A stretch of 5,845 nt of DNA from Dehalococcoidia bacterium (GCA_030615865.1 JAUWYK010000091.1:1-5845); one strand, 5' to 3'. Counted from the stretch's first letter, positions 1 to 4,577 are shown. Notes: generated from the sequence alone by a model not told the origin. A program made the numbers and translations.

Positions 1-234
1 CAGTATTTGCCTTACCTTGTCTACCTTAGTCGGGTGGAGATTATGGGGATGTAACTCGAGTAGTTTGCCATTCTTGTCTGCTTCGCCAACAAAGCATATT
101 TGAGGTGGGTCACCCTGTGTTCCACTAAAGAGAATCCTGTCATCTTTATCTTCGACGCTCATTAGTGTGACTTCAGACCCACCCTGGTCTTTTATTATGT
201 TTTCTCTCAAGCGTCCTATAGCTTCAATCTTCAT
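1..234 (-). CDS. Hypothetical protein, 3' end cut by the window
   Basis: An ATG at 234-232 opens a frame that stays open for 78 codons to the left edge, so the C-terminus is missing. The start is supported by an AGGAGG site five bases upstream. The visible part begins MKIEAIGRLRENIIK and continues with an acidic stretch (SVEDKDDRILFSG) and a segment with alternating hydrophobic residues (QICFVGEADKNGKLLEL), which suggests a small alpha/beta or beta-rich protein. There is no signal peptide or membrane segment. I do not recognise the family. It follows the 269-598 gene after 34 bases that contain a half copy of the family A palindrome, so it is probably in the same transcription unit. Confidence 0.8.
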   Translation of the reverse strand, partial: MKIEAIGRLRENIIKDQGGSEVTLMSVEDKDDRILFSGTQGDPPQICFVGEADKNGKLLELHPHNLHPTKVDKVRQIL

Positions 235-249
235 CACTACCTCCTAGCG

Positions 250-269
250 TTCTGCCTCGGAATACTGTT
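250..269 (-). repeat. Family A junction element, half copy
   Basis: On the minus strand the stop-proximal arm AACAGTA is intact, and its first A is the last base of the TAA stop of the 269-598 gene. The expected second arm TACTGTT is replaced by GGCAGAA, so only half the dyad remains. The phase relative to the stop codon is the same as at 824-843 and 5603-5622. Confidence 0.5.
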
Positions 270-598
270 TAATCAATGAGGCTCTGAGCCTCGGCAGCCA
301 CAGCTTCTACGGCAGCTTGCCTCTGTCGCTTGTCCTCCAATTCTAGCTTCTCCTTCTGGTCCTTTGCCAAGAGCCGCTTCAACTCCTTCTCCCCCCGCCG
401 GCGGACATTATAAAGAAACTCATCCCTCTCATACTTCTTCACGGGGAGAGAGATGGCGAAGGATGTGATGCCGTCAACAGGCTCATCAAAGGAGACCCAG
501 ACTACCAGCCGGTCCTCCTCCCAAGGTTCCATTTTTGCCTGTCCCGTAACCTTCTCTATCTTGGCTTTATGTCCCAGGATTTCTACTTCAGTTGCCAT
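269..598 (-). CDS. Hypothetical protein, charged C-terminal helix
   Basis: A 109-residue protein starting MATEVEILGHKAK. The frame also extends 15 codons further upstream, but that extension lies inside the preceding small gene. The ATG at 598 has two ribosome binding sites in front of it, GGAGG seven bases away and AAGGAGG just before that, so I place the start here. Residues 1-70 or so look like alternating strands (VVWVSFDEPVDGITSFAISLP). From about residue 72 the sequence is a long Lys/Glu/Arg/Ala-rich helix with coiled-coil character, ending in an alanine-rich stretch (QAAVEAVAAEAQSLID). The start overlaps the end of the 588-713 gene by 11 bases, so translation is probably coupled. I do not recognise the family. 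Confidence 0.75.
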   Translation of the reverse strand: MATEVEILGHKAKIEKVTGQAKMEPWEEDRLVVWVSFDEPVDGITSFAISLPVKKYERDEFLYNVRRRGEKELKRLLAKDQKEKLELEDKRQRQAAVEAVAAEAQSLID

Positions 599-713
599 GT
601 GTTTTCCTCCTTTCCTCCTTGCGCCATGACAGCAGCTTAGCAATGCCCCAGCCTAATGAACCGAGCATTATCAGCATGCCAATACTTACAAGCACTATTG
701 CTGCTGTTATCAT
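588..713 (-). CDS. Small single-pass membrane protein, 41 residues
   Basis: A short frame starting MITAAIVLVSIGMLIMLGSL and ending in a basic tail (SWRKEERRKTHGN). Residues 2-28 are almost uninterrupted hydrophobic residues, enough for one membrane span. The positively charged C-terminus predicts that it stays in the cytoplasm, with the N-terminus out. An AGGAGG site sits six bases before the ATG. The stop codon lies inside the next gene: its TGA overlaps codons 3 and 4 of the 269-598 gene, and its last codons contain that gene's ribosome binding sites. This interlocking is good evidence that the frame is translated. The function is unknown. Tiny single-span proteins in phages include holin-like and host-membrane-modifying peptides, but nothing here assigns it to either group. 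Confidence 0.7.
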   Translation of the reverse strand: MITAAIVLVSIGMLIMLGSLGWGIAKLLSWRKEERRKTHGN

Positions 714-732
714 TCTCTCCTCCTACTTAAAT

Positions 733-808
733 TGGTAGCGGAGGTGGGATTCGAACCCACGACCTTCGGCTTATGGGGCCGACGAGCACTCCACTGCTCT
801 ACTCCGCG
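733..808 (-). tRNA. tRNA-Met, anticodon CAT, initiator-like
   Basis: A complete 76-base cloverleaf with encoded CCA. Acceptor CGCGGAG pairs with CTCCGCT except at 1:72 (C.U). D stem is GAGC/GCTC, anticodon stem TCGGC/GCCGA with loop CCCATAA, variable loop AGGTC, and T arm GTGGG-TTCGAAT-CCCAC. The anticodon CAT is at plus positions 773-775. An unpaired 1:72, A11:U24 in the D stem, and G29:C41 with G30:C40 in the anticodon stem are known marks of bacterial formyl-methionine initiator tRNA. Oddities are C at position 33, where U is nearly universal, C31:G39 in place of the usual G31:C39, and U at position 21. It could instead be an elongator Met or a lysidine-modified Ile tRNA, but the 1:72 and 11:24 pairs argue for initiator. 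It lies inside the gene block and must be cut out of a longer transcript if it has no promoter of its own. Confidence 0.92.
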
Positions 809-819
809 ACACCGCTACC
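734..819 (-). repeat. 8-bp inverted repeat enclosing the tRNA
   Basis: The leader just before the tRNA carries GGTAGCGG (plus 812-819). This is exactly complementary to CCGCTACC (plus 734-741), which covers the last acceptor bases, the discriminator and CC of the CCA end. In the precursor the leader could pair with the 3' end of the tRNA in competition with the normal acceptor stem. Pairing is seen in the sequence; any role in processing is inference. Confidence 0.5.
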
Positions 820-823
820 TTTC

Positions 824-843
824 AACAATATTTCACTACTGTT
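824..843 (-). repeat. Family A palindrome
   Basis: On the minus strand, arms AACAGTA and TATTGTT surround GTGAAA. The first A is the last base of the TAA stop of the 843-1598 gene. In RNA all seven pairs form, one of them G.U; as DNA this pair is a mismatch. The element stands between the PP-loop gene and the tRNA, and is followed by GAAAGG as at 5603-5622. Confidence 0.65.
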
Positions 844-1598
844 TAATTTTCTGGTGCCATAACATATTGTCCGTCTTTTCTAAGTTTGATAATCCCATAG
901 AGTTTGGGATTAGTCTTTAGTAGCTGCGATTCCCAGTCTCTATACGCTGTGCAGGGCATACAACCAACCCTTCTAGCACCCCTTTCATAAGCTCCGTTGA
1001 TGGGTAGGTTATTGTCCCCTATAAATTGCCAGACTTCGTCTTCTGTCCACCAAAGGATAGGCTTAATTTTGCACACGCCCTCTTTCTTGAGGTGGAGGCA
1101 AGTGCCTCTATCCCTTGCCCAGAACATCCTCTGCTGGCTCTCGATAGCCGTTTCGCCTGTGAAATAGCCAAGCCAAGCATTTTCCCTAATAGCCAGGAGC
1201 ATTGGCTTTTCTTTCAACCAGTAGCAACACCGGGCACCCCTATTTGCTTTGCCTCGCCGCTTTGACTGTTTCGGAAAGCCGTATTCCTCAATGCAATCCC
1301 AGAAACTCTTTTCAGGATGAGTAACTATTAGGTTCAAAGCCCATTGCCTTTCCAGAGCGGCGATAAATCTTACCGTCTCAGGGTATTCAACCCCAGTATT
1401 GTTGAAAACGACCGGGACATTCGGGGTGACCTGAAGGCAGAGGTAAAGCACTATCTCACTGTCTTTTCCACCTGAAAAAGCGACAGGCGCCTTATCACCA
1501 AACTCCTCCAAGTGCTGACTAATGATTTCCCTGGTCTCTGCCAGCTTGACCGGGAATGGTCTATTTACTTTCTCTTCAACTTCTCTAAGTAGATTCAT
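843..1598 (-). CDS. PAPS-reductase-family PP-loop protein
   Basis: A 251-residue member of the phosphoadenosine-phosphosulfate reductase / adenine nucleotide alpha-hydrolase superfamily, probably cytoplasmic. Motifs in order: PP-loop SGGKDS (42-47), which binds the nucleotide phosphates; NTGVEYPET (67-75); RCCYWLKEKP (123-132); IKPILWWTEDEVW (178-190); and ERGARRVGCMPC (205-216). Cysteines 124, 125, 213 and 216 form the CC...CxxC pattern that ligates a 4Fe-4S cluster in APS reductases and DndC-like proteins. No cysteine follows residue 216, so the C-terminal catalytic cysteine motif (ECGLH type) of true sulfonucleotide reductases is missing. A DndC-like or other sulfur-transfer role is therefore more likely than plain sulfate assimilation, but the substrate is unknown. 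The ATG lies 11 bases after the previous stop with no Shine-Dalgarno site, and an in-frame TAG sits two codons upstream. Translational coupling is likely. Confidence 0.88.
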   Translation of the reverse strand: MNLLREVEEKVNRPFPVKLAETREIISQHLEEFGDKAPVAFSGGKDSEIVLYLCLQVTPNVPVVFNNTGVEYPETVRFIAALERQWALNLIVTHPEKSFWDCIEEYGFPKQSKRRGKANRGARCCYWLKEKPMLLAIRENAWLGYFTGETAIESQQRMFWARDRGTCLHLKKEGVCKIKPILWWTEDEVWQFIGDNNLPINGAYERGARRVGCMPCTAYRDWESQLLKTNPKLYGIIKLRKDGQYVMAPEN

Positions 1599-1621
1599 GG
1601 TCTATTTCACTACTGTTTAAT
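1594..1621 (-). repeat. Family A half copy within a 28-base junction cassette
   Basis: On the minus strand it begins ATTAAACAGTAGTGAAATA. It holds the last codons and TAG stop of the 1610-1795 gene, and the ATG plus the first two bases of codon 2 of the 843-1598 gene. It matches 1921-1948 at 26 of 28 positions. The second palindrome arm is lost: GACCATG stands where TATTGTT or TACTGTT would be. Confidence 0.6.
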
Positions 1622-1795
1622 TTTCTCCGCCTCTCTTTGAGCTTCAGCGTATACCTGCTCCAATAGTTCCCTATTTTCGAGCGACTTCCCGCCTCTTTCC
1701 TCTTGCAATCCGTTTTCAAGACGCTCCAGAGCGATTAGGGCTTGAACCAGCTGCCTTCTGACCAAATATATTCCAGTTGCCGTTAGCTCCCCCAT
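1610..1795 (-). CDS. Hypothetical helical protein, 61 residues
   Basis: Begins MGELTATGIYLVRRQLVQAL and is rich in Leu, Glu, Gln and Arg throughout. The heptad-like hydrophobic spacing (LVRRQLVQALIALERLENGL, then LLEQVYAEAQREAEKI) predicts a two-helix hairpin or coiled coil. A Gly-Gly turn near residues 35-36 would separate the helices. There is no membrane segment and no catalytic motif. The ATG at 1795 is preceded by CAGGAGG six bases upstream, a clear start. The stop is a TAG supplied by the family A element, giving the C-terminus IKQ, the same last three residues as the 1937-2155 protein. The next gene starts 11 bases after that stop. I do not recognise the family; a small structural or adaptor protein is possible. 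Confidence 0.75.
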   Translation of the reverse strand: MGELTATGIYLVRRQLVQALIALERLENGLQEERGGKSLENRELLEQVYAEAQREAEKIKQ

Positions 1796-1823
1796 TTTAG
1801 CCTCCTGCGAGATTTTTTAACCT

Positions 1824-1925
1824 TTATAATCCGAGCATAGGAGCAAATACAAAATAGCCCAATAGACCAAACATTACAGGCATCCATATCCACCAATATT
1901 TATCAAGGTAGTGTAATAACTTCAT
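1824..1925 (-). CDS. Small membrane protein, 33 residues
   Basis: A short frame reading MKLLHYLDKYWWIWMPVM and ending APMLGL. After a short polar N-terminus (HYLDKY), residues 11-33 are hydrophobic and strikingly aromatic (three Trp, three Phe and one Tyr, plus several Met), which is enough for one membrane span. There is no Shine-Dalgarno site. The ATG sits 11 bases after the TAG of the 1937-2155 gene, within a 28-base segment nearly identical to the one that starts the 843-1598 gene. The same start arrangement in front of a well-supported gene is the main reason to call it. It fills what would otherwise be a 141-base gap. Function is unknown. It could be spurious, but the composition looks like a real transmembrane peptide. 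Confidence 0.6.
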   Translation of the reverse strand: MKLLHYLDKYWWIWMPVMFGLLGYFVFAPMLGL

Positions 1926-1948
1926 TGTCTATTTCACTATTGTTTAAT
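1921..1948 (-). repeat. Family A half copy within a 28-base junction cassette
   Basis: The second copy of the cassette at 1594-1621, differing at two positions (CAATAG for CAGTAG, and GACA for GACC). It supplies the TAG stop of the 1937-2155 gene and the ATG of the 33-residue gene. Only the stop-proximal arm (AACAATA) is present. Confidence 0.6.
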
Positions 1949-2155
1949 AGGCGAGGTCTGCCTAGCTCCAGGTTCCAGAAAAGCCATGATATTCCCTAAG
2001 GTGATAAGCAATGGACACCACTTCTCCGCCTTGCCCTCAGGCTTATTCGGTTCCTGGAAAGTATCTGCCATCCACTGGCAGTCTTCCTCAGAAATCGGAC
2101 ATTTAGAACAATCTGGTCGCATTTGCTCAAATCGGTCTATCAACTCTTGCCTCAC
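1937..2155 (-). CDS. Hypothetical four-cysteine protein, 72 residues
   Basis: Starts at GTG (2155-2153) behind a near-perfect AGGAGGT site five bases upstream, which decides the start. The protein begins MRQELIDRFEQMRPDCSKC. Cysteines 16, 19, 26 and 47 give the pattern CxxC-x6-C-x20-C, which could bind zinc or an iron-sulfur cluster; this is inference from spacing only. A hydrophobic stretch (CPLLITLGNIMAFLEPG, from residue 47) follows the last cysteine but is too short and interrupted for a convincing membrane span. The protein ends SPIKQ, where the TAG stop comes from the family A cassette. The 33-residue gene starts 11 bases downstream. The family A palindrome at 2177-2196 lies 21 bases upstream of the start. 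I do not recognise the family. Confidence 0.8.
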   Translation of the reverse strand: MRQELIDRFEQMRPDCSKCPISEEDCQWMADTFQEPNKPEGKAEKWCPLLITLGNIMAFLEPGARQTSPIKQ

Positions 2156-2176
2156 TTCTTACCTCCTCCAAAATCA

Positions 2177-2196
2177 ATAAGTATGTGAGTACTGCT
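2177..2196 (-). repeat. Family A palindrome, CTCACA spacer variant
   Basis: On the minus strand AGCAGTA and TACTTAT surround CTCACA. The inner arms AGTA/TACT are perfect and the outer positions are degenerate. The first A is the last base of the TAA stop of the 2196-3062 gene. The 14-base core AGTACTCACATACT is identical to that at 3886-3905. Confidence 0.6.
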
Positions 2197-3062
2197 TAAT
2201 CATCAACTCTCGGCTGACGAGTATTCCTCCATGGGTGACTGCGATTCCTTATCCCGATGTGCCAGCCATCAAGGTGCAGCGGCGCATGGTCTGGCGACTT
2301 AACATTTCCCTTGACCAGCGGGGCAACACAGGGCAACCCCAGAACTGACATGTAAACTACCAAGCCGCCACGATGCCTAGTCTGGGCACAGTTATAAACA
2401 AGGGCAGCTCCTCTATAGAGCCTATTCGTTTTCAGCCCCGGGCTGGACCAGGGCACGTTAATACCGGCATTGTGTAGTCTCGGCTCCCTGCTGGTCGGGA
2501 TGAAAAACCAATCGCCCTGGCGCTTAACATCAAGCCCCTGGATAACAGCCTCCTTCACCTTCTTTGGCATAAGCCACTGGAAAGCCTCATCTACAGTCTG
2601 TGGACGCTTAGTGACCTGAACGACAAACGGGCTACCGCCATCAACTCCAAGCAAAAAGTAAGACCGGGCAGTTTCAGACAGTCGCAGGCTAATCAGCATG
2701 GCCTGGTGGGCAACACTCTTAACCTCAATAGTCTGGGCATGGGTATGCTTATCATAGGCTCCTTTGTATCCGCACTGCCCTTCCCAAACAATTATCACCC
2801 CATCTTGGACCTCGGGAGCCTTTTTGCGGTTCTGCCCGTCAGCAGGGCACTCCCACACTACATGTGCTTTAAGAGGCATGCCGGCTTCATCAACAACTAT
2901 TCCCTCTCTAATTCGCACTACCATTGAAGCCGTGCCAAACCGTCTCCGGACAGACCCCCACCATGGGCGAACCTTTATCGGTACCCCCACCATCTCGCCG
3001 AGCTCCTCCAGATTAAGCCAGCGAATTTCTACTCTTTCCCTAGTTTTTAGTTCAGTTATCAT
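2196..3062 (-). CDS. Conserved-looking protein of unknown function, 288 residues
   Basis: The largest protein in the window. The ATG at 3062 follows AGGAGGG with a six-base gap, directly after a family B palindrome. It looks like a soluble, mostly beta or alpha/beta protein without signal peptide or membrane span. The C-terminal half has features typical of a folded, possibly enzymatic domain: VKRQGDWFFIPT (179-190), TRHRGG (228-233), then VKSPDHAPL (254-262) followed by DGWHIGIRN (265-273). The His, Asp and Trp residues there could form an active or metal site, but that is inference. Histidines 105, 107 and 109 (KHTHAQ region, 105-110) give a second His-containing segment. The tail is basic (RNRSHPWRNTRQPR). 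I cannot name the family. It is preceded 36 bases upstream by the DUF7352-like gene and probably shares its transcript. Confidence 0.85.
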   Translation of the reverse strand: MITELKTRERVEIRWLNLEELGEMVGVPIKVRPWWGSVRRRFGTASMVVRIREGIVVDEAGMPLKAHVVWECPADGQNRKKAPEVQDGVIIVWEGQCGYKGAYDKHTHAQTIEVKSVAHQAMLISLRLSETARSYFLLGVDGGSPFVVQVTKRPQTVDEAFQWLMPKKVKEAVIQGLDVKRQGDWFFIPTSREPRLHNAGINVPWSSPGLKTNRLYRGAALVYNCAQTRHRGGLVVYMSVLGLPCVAPLVKGNVKSPDHAPLHLDGWHIGIRNRSHPWRNTRQPRVDD

Positions 3063-3075
3063 CTTGCTCCCTCCT

Positions 3076-3097
3076 GCGTATAACAGCCCTTATACGC
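3076..3097 (-). repeat. Family B palindrome, perfect
   Basis: On the minus strand, arms GCGTATAA and TTATACGC surround GGGCTG, an 8-bp perfect dyad. It starts one base after the TAA stop of the 3099-3434 gene and abuts AGGAGGG. The right arm ends 13 bases before the ATG of the 2196-3062 gene. Confidence 0.85.
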
Positions 3098-3098
3098 A

Positions 3099-3434
3099 TT
3101 ATTTCACACGGGTCATAGCATGAGTTAGATGACATACTGGCCAGTGGAGGAAGGCATAGCCATCGTCCATCAAAACAAAGACATGCCACACAAATCTCCC
3201 TGCTACCGTAGAAACCGTACCAAGGTATTGAGCACAGTCAACCAAATTATCAGGTGCCGGCTGGCCAGTCCCCAACATGCCCACTGTTAATGTCGCCTTG
3301 TGCCGCTGAGGATCAACTAGGAAATAAAGAGTCGGTCGCTCATTTTGTTCAATGAGAGACAGAAACCTCGCCCCCTCAGGCACCTCAATGGCCTGTTCGC
3401 CCTCAATAGCTAATTGGTATTTCCAGATTTCCAT
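3099..3434 (-). CDS. DUF7352-like hypothetical protein
   Basis: A 111-residue protein starting MEIWKYQLAIEGEQAIEVPE. The pattern WKYxL...(E)QxIEVPxGAxFLSL...RPTLYFLVDP, then GTGQPxPD and the strand pair YLGTV/FVWHVF, is what I remember of the DUF7352 family of small beta-rich proteins found in phages and prophages. The match is from memory and not checked. The family ends soon after the (F/W)HVF strand, whereas this protein carries about 20 more residues (MDDGYAFLHWPVCHLTHAMTRVK). It has no catalytic motif, signal peptide or membrane span, and its role is not known. The ATG at 3434 has AAAGGAGG a few bases upstream. A degenerate family B element precedes the gene and a perfect one follows it. 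Confidence 0.8.
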   Translation of the reverse strand: MEIWKYQLAIEGEQAIEVPEGARFLSLIEQNERPTLYFLVDPQRHKATLTVGMLGTGQPAPDNLVDCAQYLGTVSTVAGRFVWHVFVLMDDGYAFLHWPVCHLTHAMTRVK

Positions 3435-3446
3435 GTTACCTCCTTT

Positions 3447-3468
3447 GCGTATAACGTCCCATAATCAT
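3447..3468 (-). repeat. Family B element, degenerate left arm
   Basis: The start-proximal arm TTATACGC is perfect, with spacer GGGACG. The other arm (ATGATTAT) matches the consensus at only three of eight positions. It abuts AAAGGAGG and ends 12 bases before the ATG of the 3099-3434 gene. It is the copy furthest from its upstream stop codon (25 bases). Confidence 0.65.
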
Positions 3469-3493
3469 AGGCACCCCCACAATATAAGAATGA

Positions 3494-3826
3494 TTATTTT
3501 CCACCCGCGTAGTTTTTGGAAGCTGCAGCAGTGTAGCGTTGCTTCAGCTCATTGTCTAATATTTCAACGATGGTGTTTGTATGAGTGTTTATGACTGCAA
3601 GATCCTCCCCAGCTAGTGGGTCATGGTATACACAAATGATAGAACCTTTTATCTCAGGGTGGCGCTGTAGGAAGACTTCATCGTATTCCCGTGCGAATTG
3701 ATGTATTCTCTCTAACGTTTCTCCTATTTCCCCACTTTCATAGGCCTCTTTGCCTTCTCTCTCAATAAATAGCTCTATTGCTAATTTATCAAGCAAGTCT
3801 ATTTTGGCTTGCCTTTGCTTCATCAT
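3494..3826 (-). CDS. Hypothetical protein, 110 residues
   Basis: Starts MMKQRQAKIDLLDKLAIEL. The first half is strongly helical and acidic (FIEREGKEAYESGEIGETLERIHQFAREYDEVFLQ, from about residue 20). The second half has likely beta strands (GSIICVYHDPL, DLAVINTHTNTIVEIL) and a short basic tail ending in GGK. There is no signal peptide or recognised motif. GGAGG lies nine bases upstream of the first of two adjacent ATG codons; either could be used. The 77-base leader is the longest intergenic gap here. It holds a family A palindrome and an additional hairpin. It is the first gene after the XRE-sigma4 regulator, so it may be a target or partner of that protein, but I do not recognise it. Confidence 0.8.
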   Translation of the reverse strand: MMKQRQAKIDLLDKLAIELFIEREGKEAYESGEIGETLERIHQFAREYDEVFLQRHPEIKGSIICVYHDPLAGEDLAVINTHTNTIVEILDNELKQRYTAAASKNYAGGK

Positions 3827-3863
3827 GATTCACATCCTCCGAGATAATATCAGTTATTTTTCA

Positions 3864-3884
3864 AGCATTCTCGATAAGAACGCT
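3864..3884 (-). other. RNA hairpin in the leader of the 3494-3826 gene
   Basis: On the minus strand AGCGTTCT and AGAATGCT surround TATCG. All eight pairs form in the minus transcript, one as G.U; on the plus strand that position is an A.C mismatch, so the dyad fits RNA better than DNA. No U tract follows, so it is not a standard terminator. Confidence 0.45.
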
Positions 3885-3885
3885 A

Positions 3886-3905
3886 CACAGTATGTGAGTA
3901 CTATC
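3886..3905 (-). repeat. Family A palindrome, CTCACA spacer variant
   Basis: On the minus strand the core AGTACTCACATACT, followed by GTG, begins inside the TGA stop of the regulator gene (3904-4539). The core is identical to that at 2177-2196. The inner AGTA/TACT arms are perfect, and the distal arm TACTGTG is close to the family consensus TACTGTT. Confidence 0.6.
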
Positions 3906-4539
3906 AGTCTAGGTAATTCTCTAACCTCCTGGCGCGACTAGGGTGGCGTAGCTTACGCAGCGCCTTGGCTTCAATTTGATGAATCCGCTGTCGGGTTAAG
4001 TTAAACTGCTTGCTCACTTCCTCTTGGGTTCGGCTTTGTCCATCTTTAAGACCAAACCTCAATTCCAAGACGCGCCGCTCTCTGGGATCTAGGCTCTTTA
4101 GAACCTCATTTATTTCTTCCCTGAGCAGCGTTCTGCTTACCTCCTCAATCAGTGCTGTCTCGCCGTCATAGGTGAGCCTGAGCATTTGCGCCTCAGTAAG
4201 GGAGATAACCTCGGGGGCAGCTAGGTCCATCTTTCTCCGGGAGAAAACTCCGAGTCTAATGGAGGACAGGAGCTCCTCCGGGAAGAGGTAGTCAATGGGC
4301 TTCTCCAGAACGCAAGCTATCCTGACCATCTCCTCATCTGTGGGAACGGCTCTCAAGTTTTCGATATCCCTTAGGTGGCTCCTGGATAGGCCAGCGGTTG
4401 CCGTCATATCCTTACCGGTCATGCTGAGCGCCTTTCTGGCGTCAACCAGCCTGGCGTTGTGGGTTATGAGCCGGAGCCGGACTAGGCTTTCAATTTCCTC
4501 TGTCTCGGTTTCTCCCGGGTAAACCTCTACTTCAGGCAT
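3904..4539 (-). CDS. XRE helix-turn-helix fused to sigma-70 region 4
   Basis: A 211-residue transcription regulator. Residues about 21-89 form an XRE-type domain (recognition part [20 protein letters not shown], 40-59, ending in DYLFPEEL). A linker (90-135) follows. Residues about 141-202 are a very good sigma-70 region 4: [19 protein letters not shown], then the helix-turn-helix [20 protein letters not shown] (171-190) and [11 protein letters not shown]. Region 4 of the RpoD group reads the -35 element and contacts the RNA polymerase beta flap. Region 2, needed for -10 melting and main core binding, is absent, so this cannot be a self-sufficient sigma factor. An operator-bound activator or a sigma-region-4 mimic that recruits or redirects polymerase is likely (inference). 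GGGGAG lies about nine bases before the ATG. It is the only clear DNA-binding protein here, flanked by one palindrome of each family. Confidence 0.88.
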   Translation of the reverse strand: MPEVEVYPGETETEEIESLVRLRLITHNARLVDARKALSMTGKDMTATAGLSRSHLRDIENLRAVPTDEEMVRIACVLEKPIDYLFPEELLSSIRLGVFSRRKMDLAAPEVISLTEAQMLRLTYDGETALIEEVSRTLLREEINEVLKSLDPRERRVLELRFGLKDGQSRTQEEVSKQFNLTRQRIHQIEAKALRKLRHPSRARRLENYLD

Positions 4540-4555
4540 GGTCTTTATCTCCCCA

Positions 4556-4577
4556 GCGTATAATGTAGGTTATACGC
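4556..4577 (-). repeat. Family B palindrome, divergent spacer
   Basis: Perfect arms GCGTATAA and TTATACGC, but the spacer is CCTACA where most other copies have GGGCTG. The left arm contains the TAA stop of the 4570-4773 gene (last codons TGC GTA TAA). The right arm ends 16 bases before the ATG of the XRE-sigma4 regulator. Confidence 0.85.

Noticed and set aside
599..643. Fifteen-codon N-terminal extension of the 269-598 gene
   Set aside because: It overlaps the small membrane gene in another frame and its start has no ribosome binding site, while two good sites precede the ATG at 598.
734..819. Phage attachment site at the tRNA 3' end
   Set aside because: The repeated 8 bases are inverted, not direct, and no second direct copy of the tRNA end or integrase gene is seen in the window.
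732..920. Plus-strand frame starting MVAEVGFEPTTFGL
   Set aside because: It is the antisense reading of the tRNA gene; VGFEPTTFGL is a well-known false peptide produced by translating tRNA genes backwards.
2706..3123. Plus-strand frames opposite the 288-residue gene and its leader
   Set aside because: They lie wholly antisense to a gene with a strong ribosome binding site, lack their own sites and have low-complexity composition.
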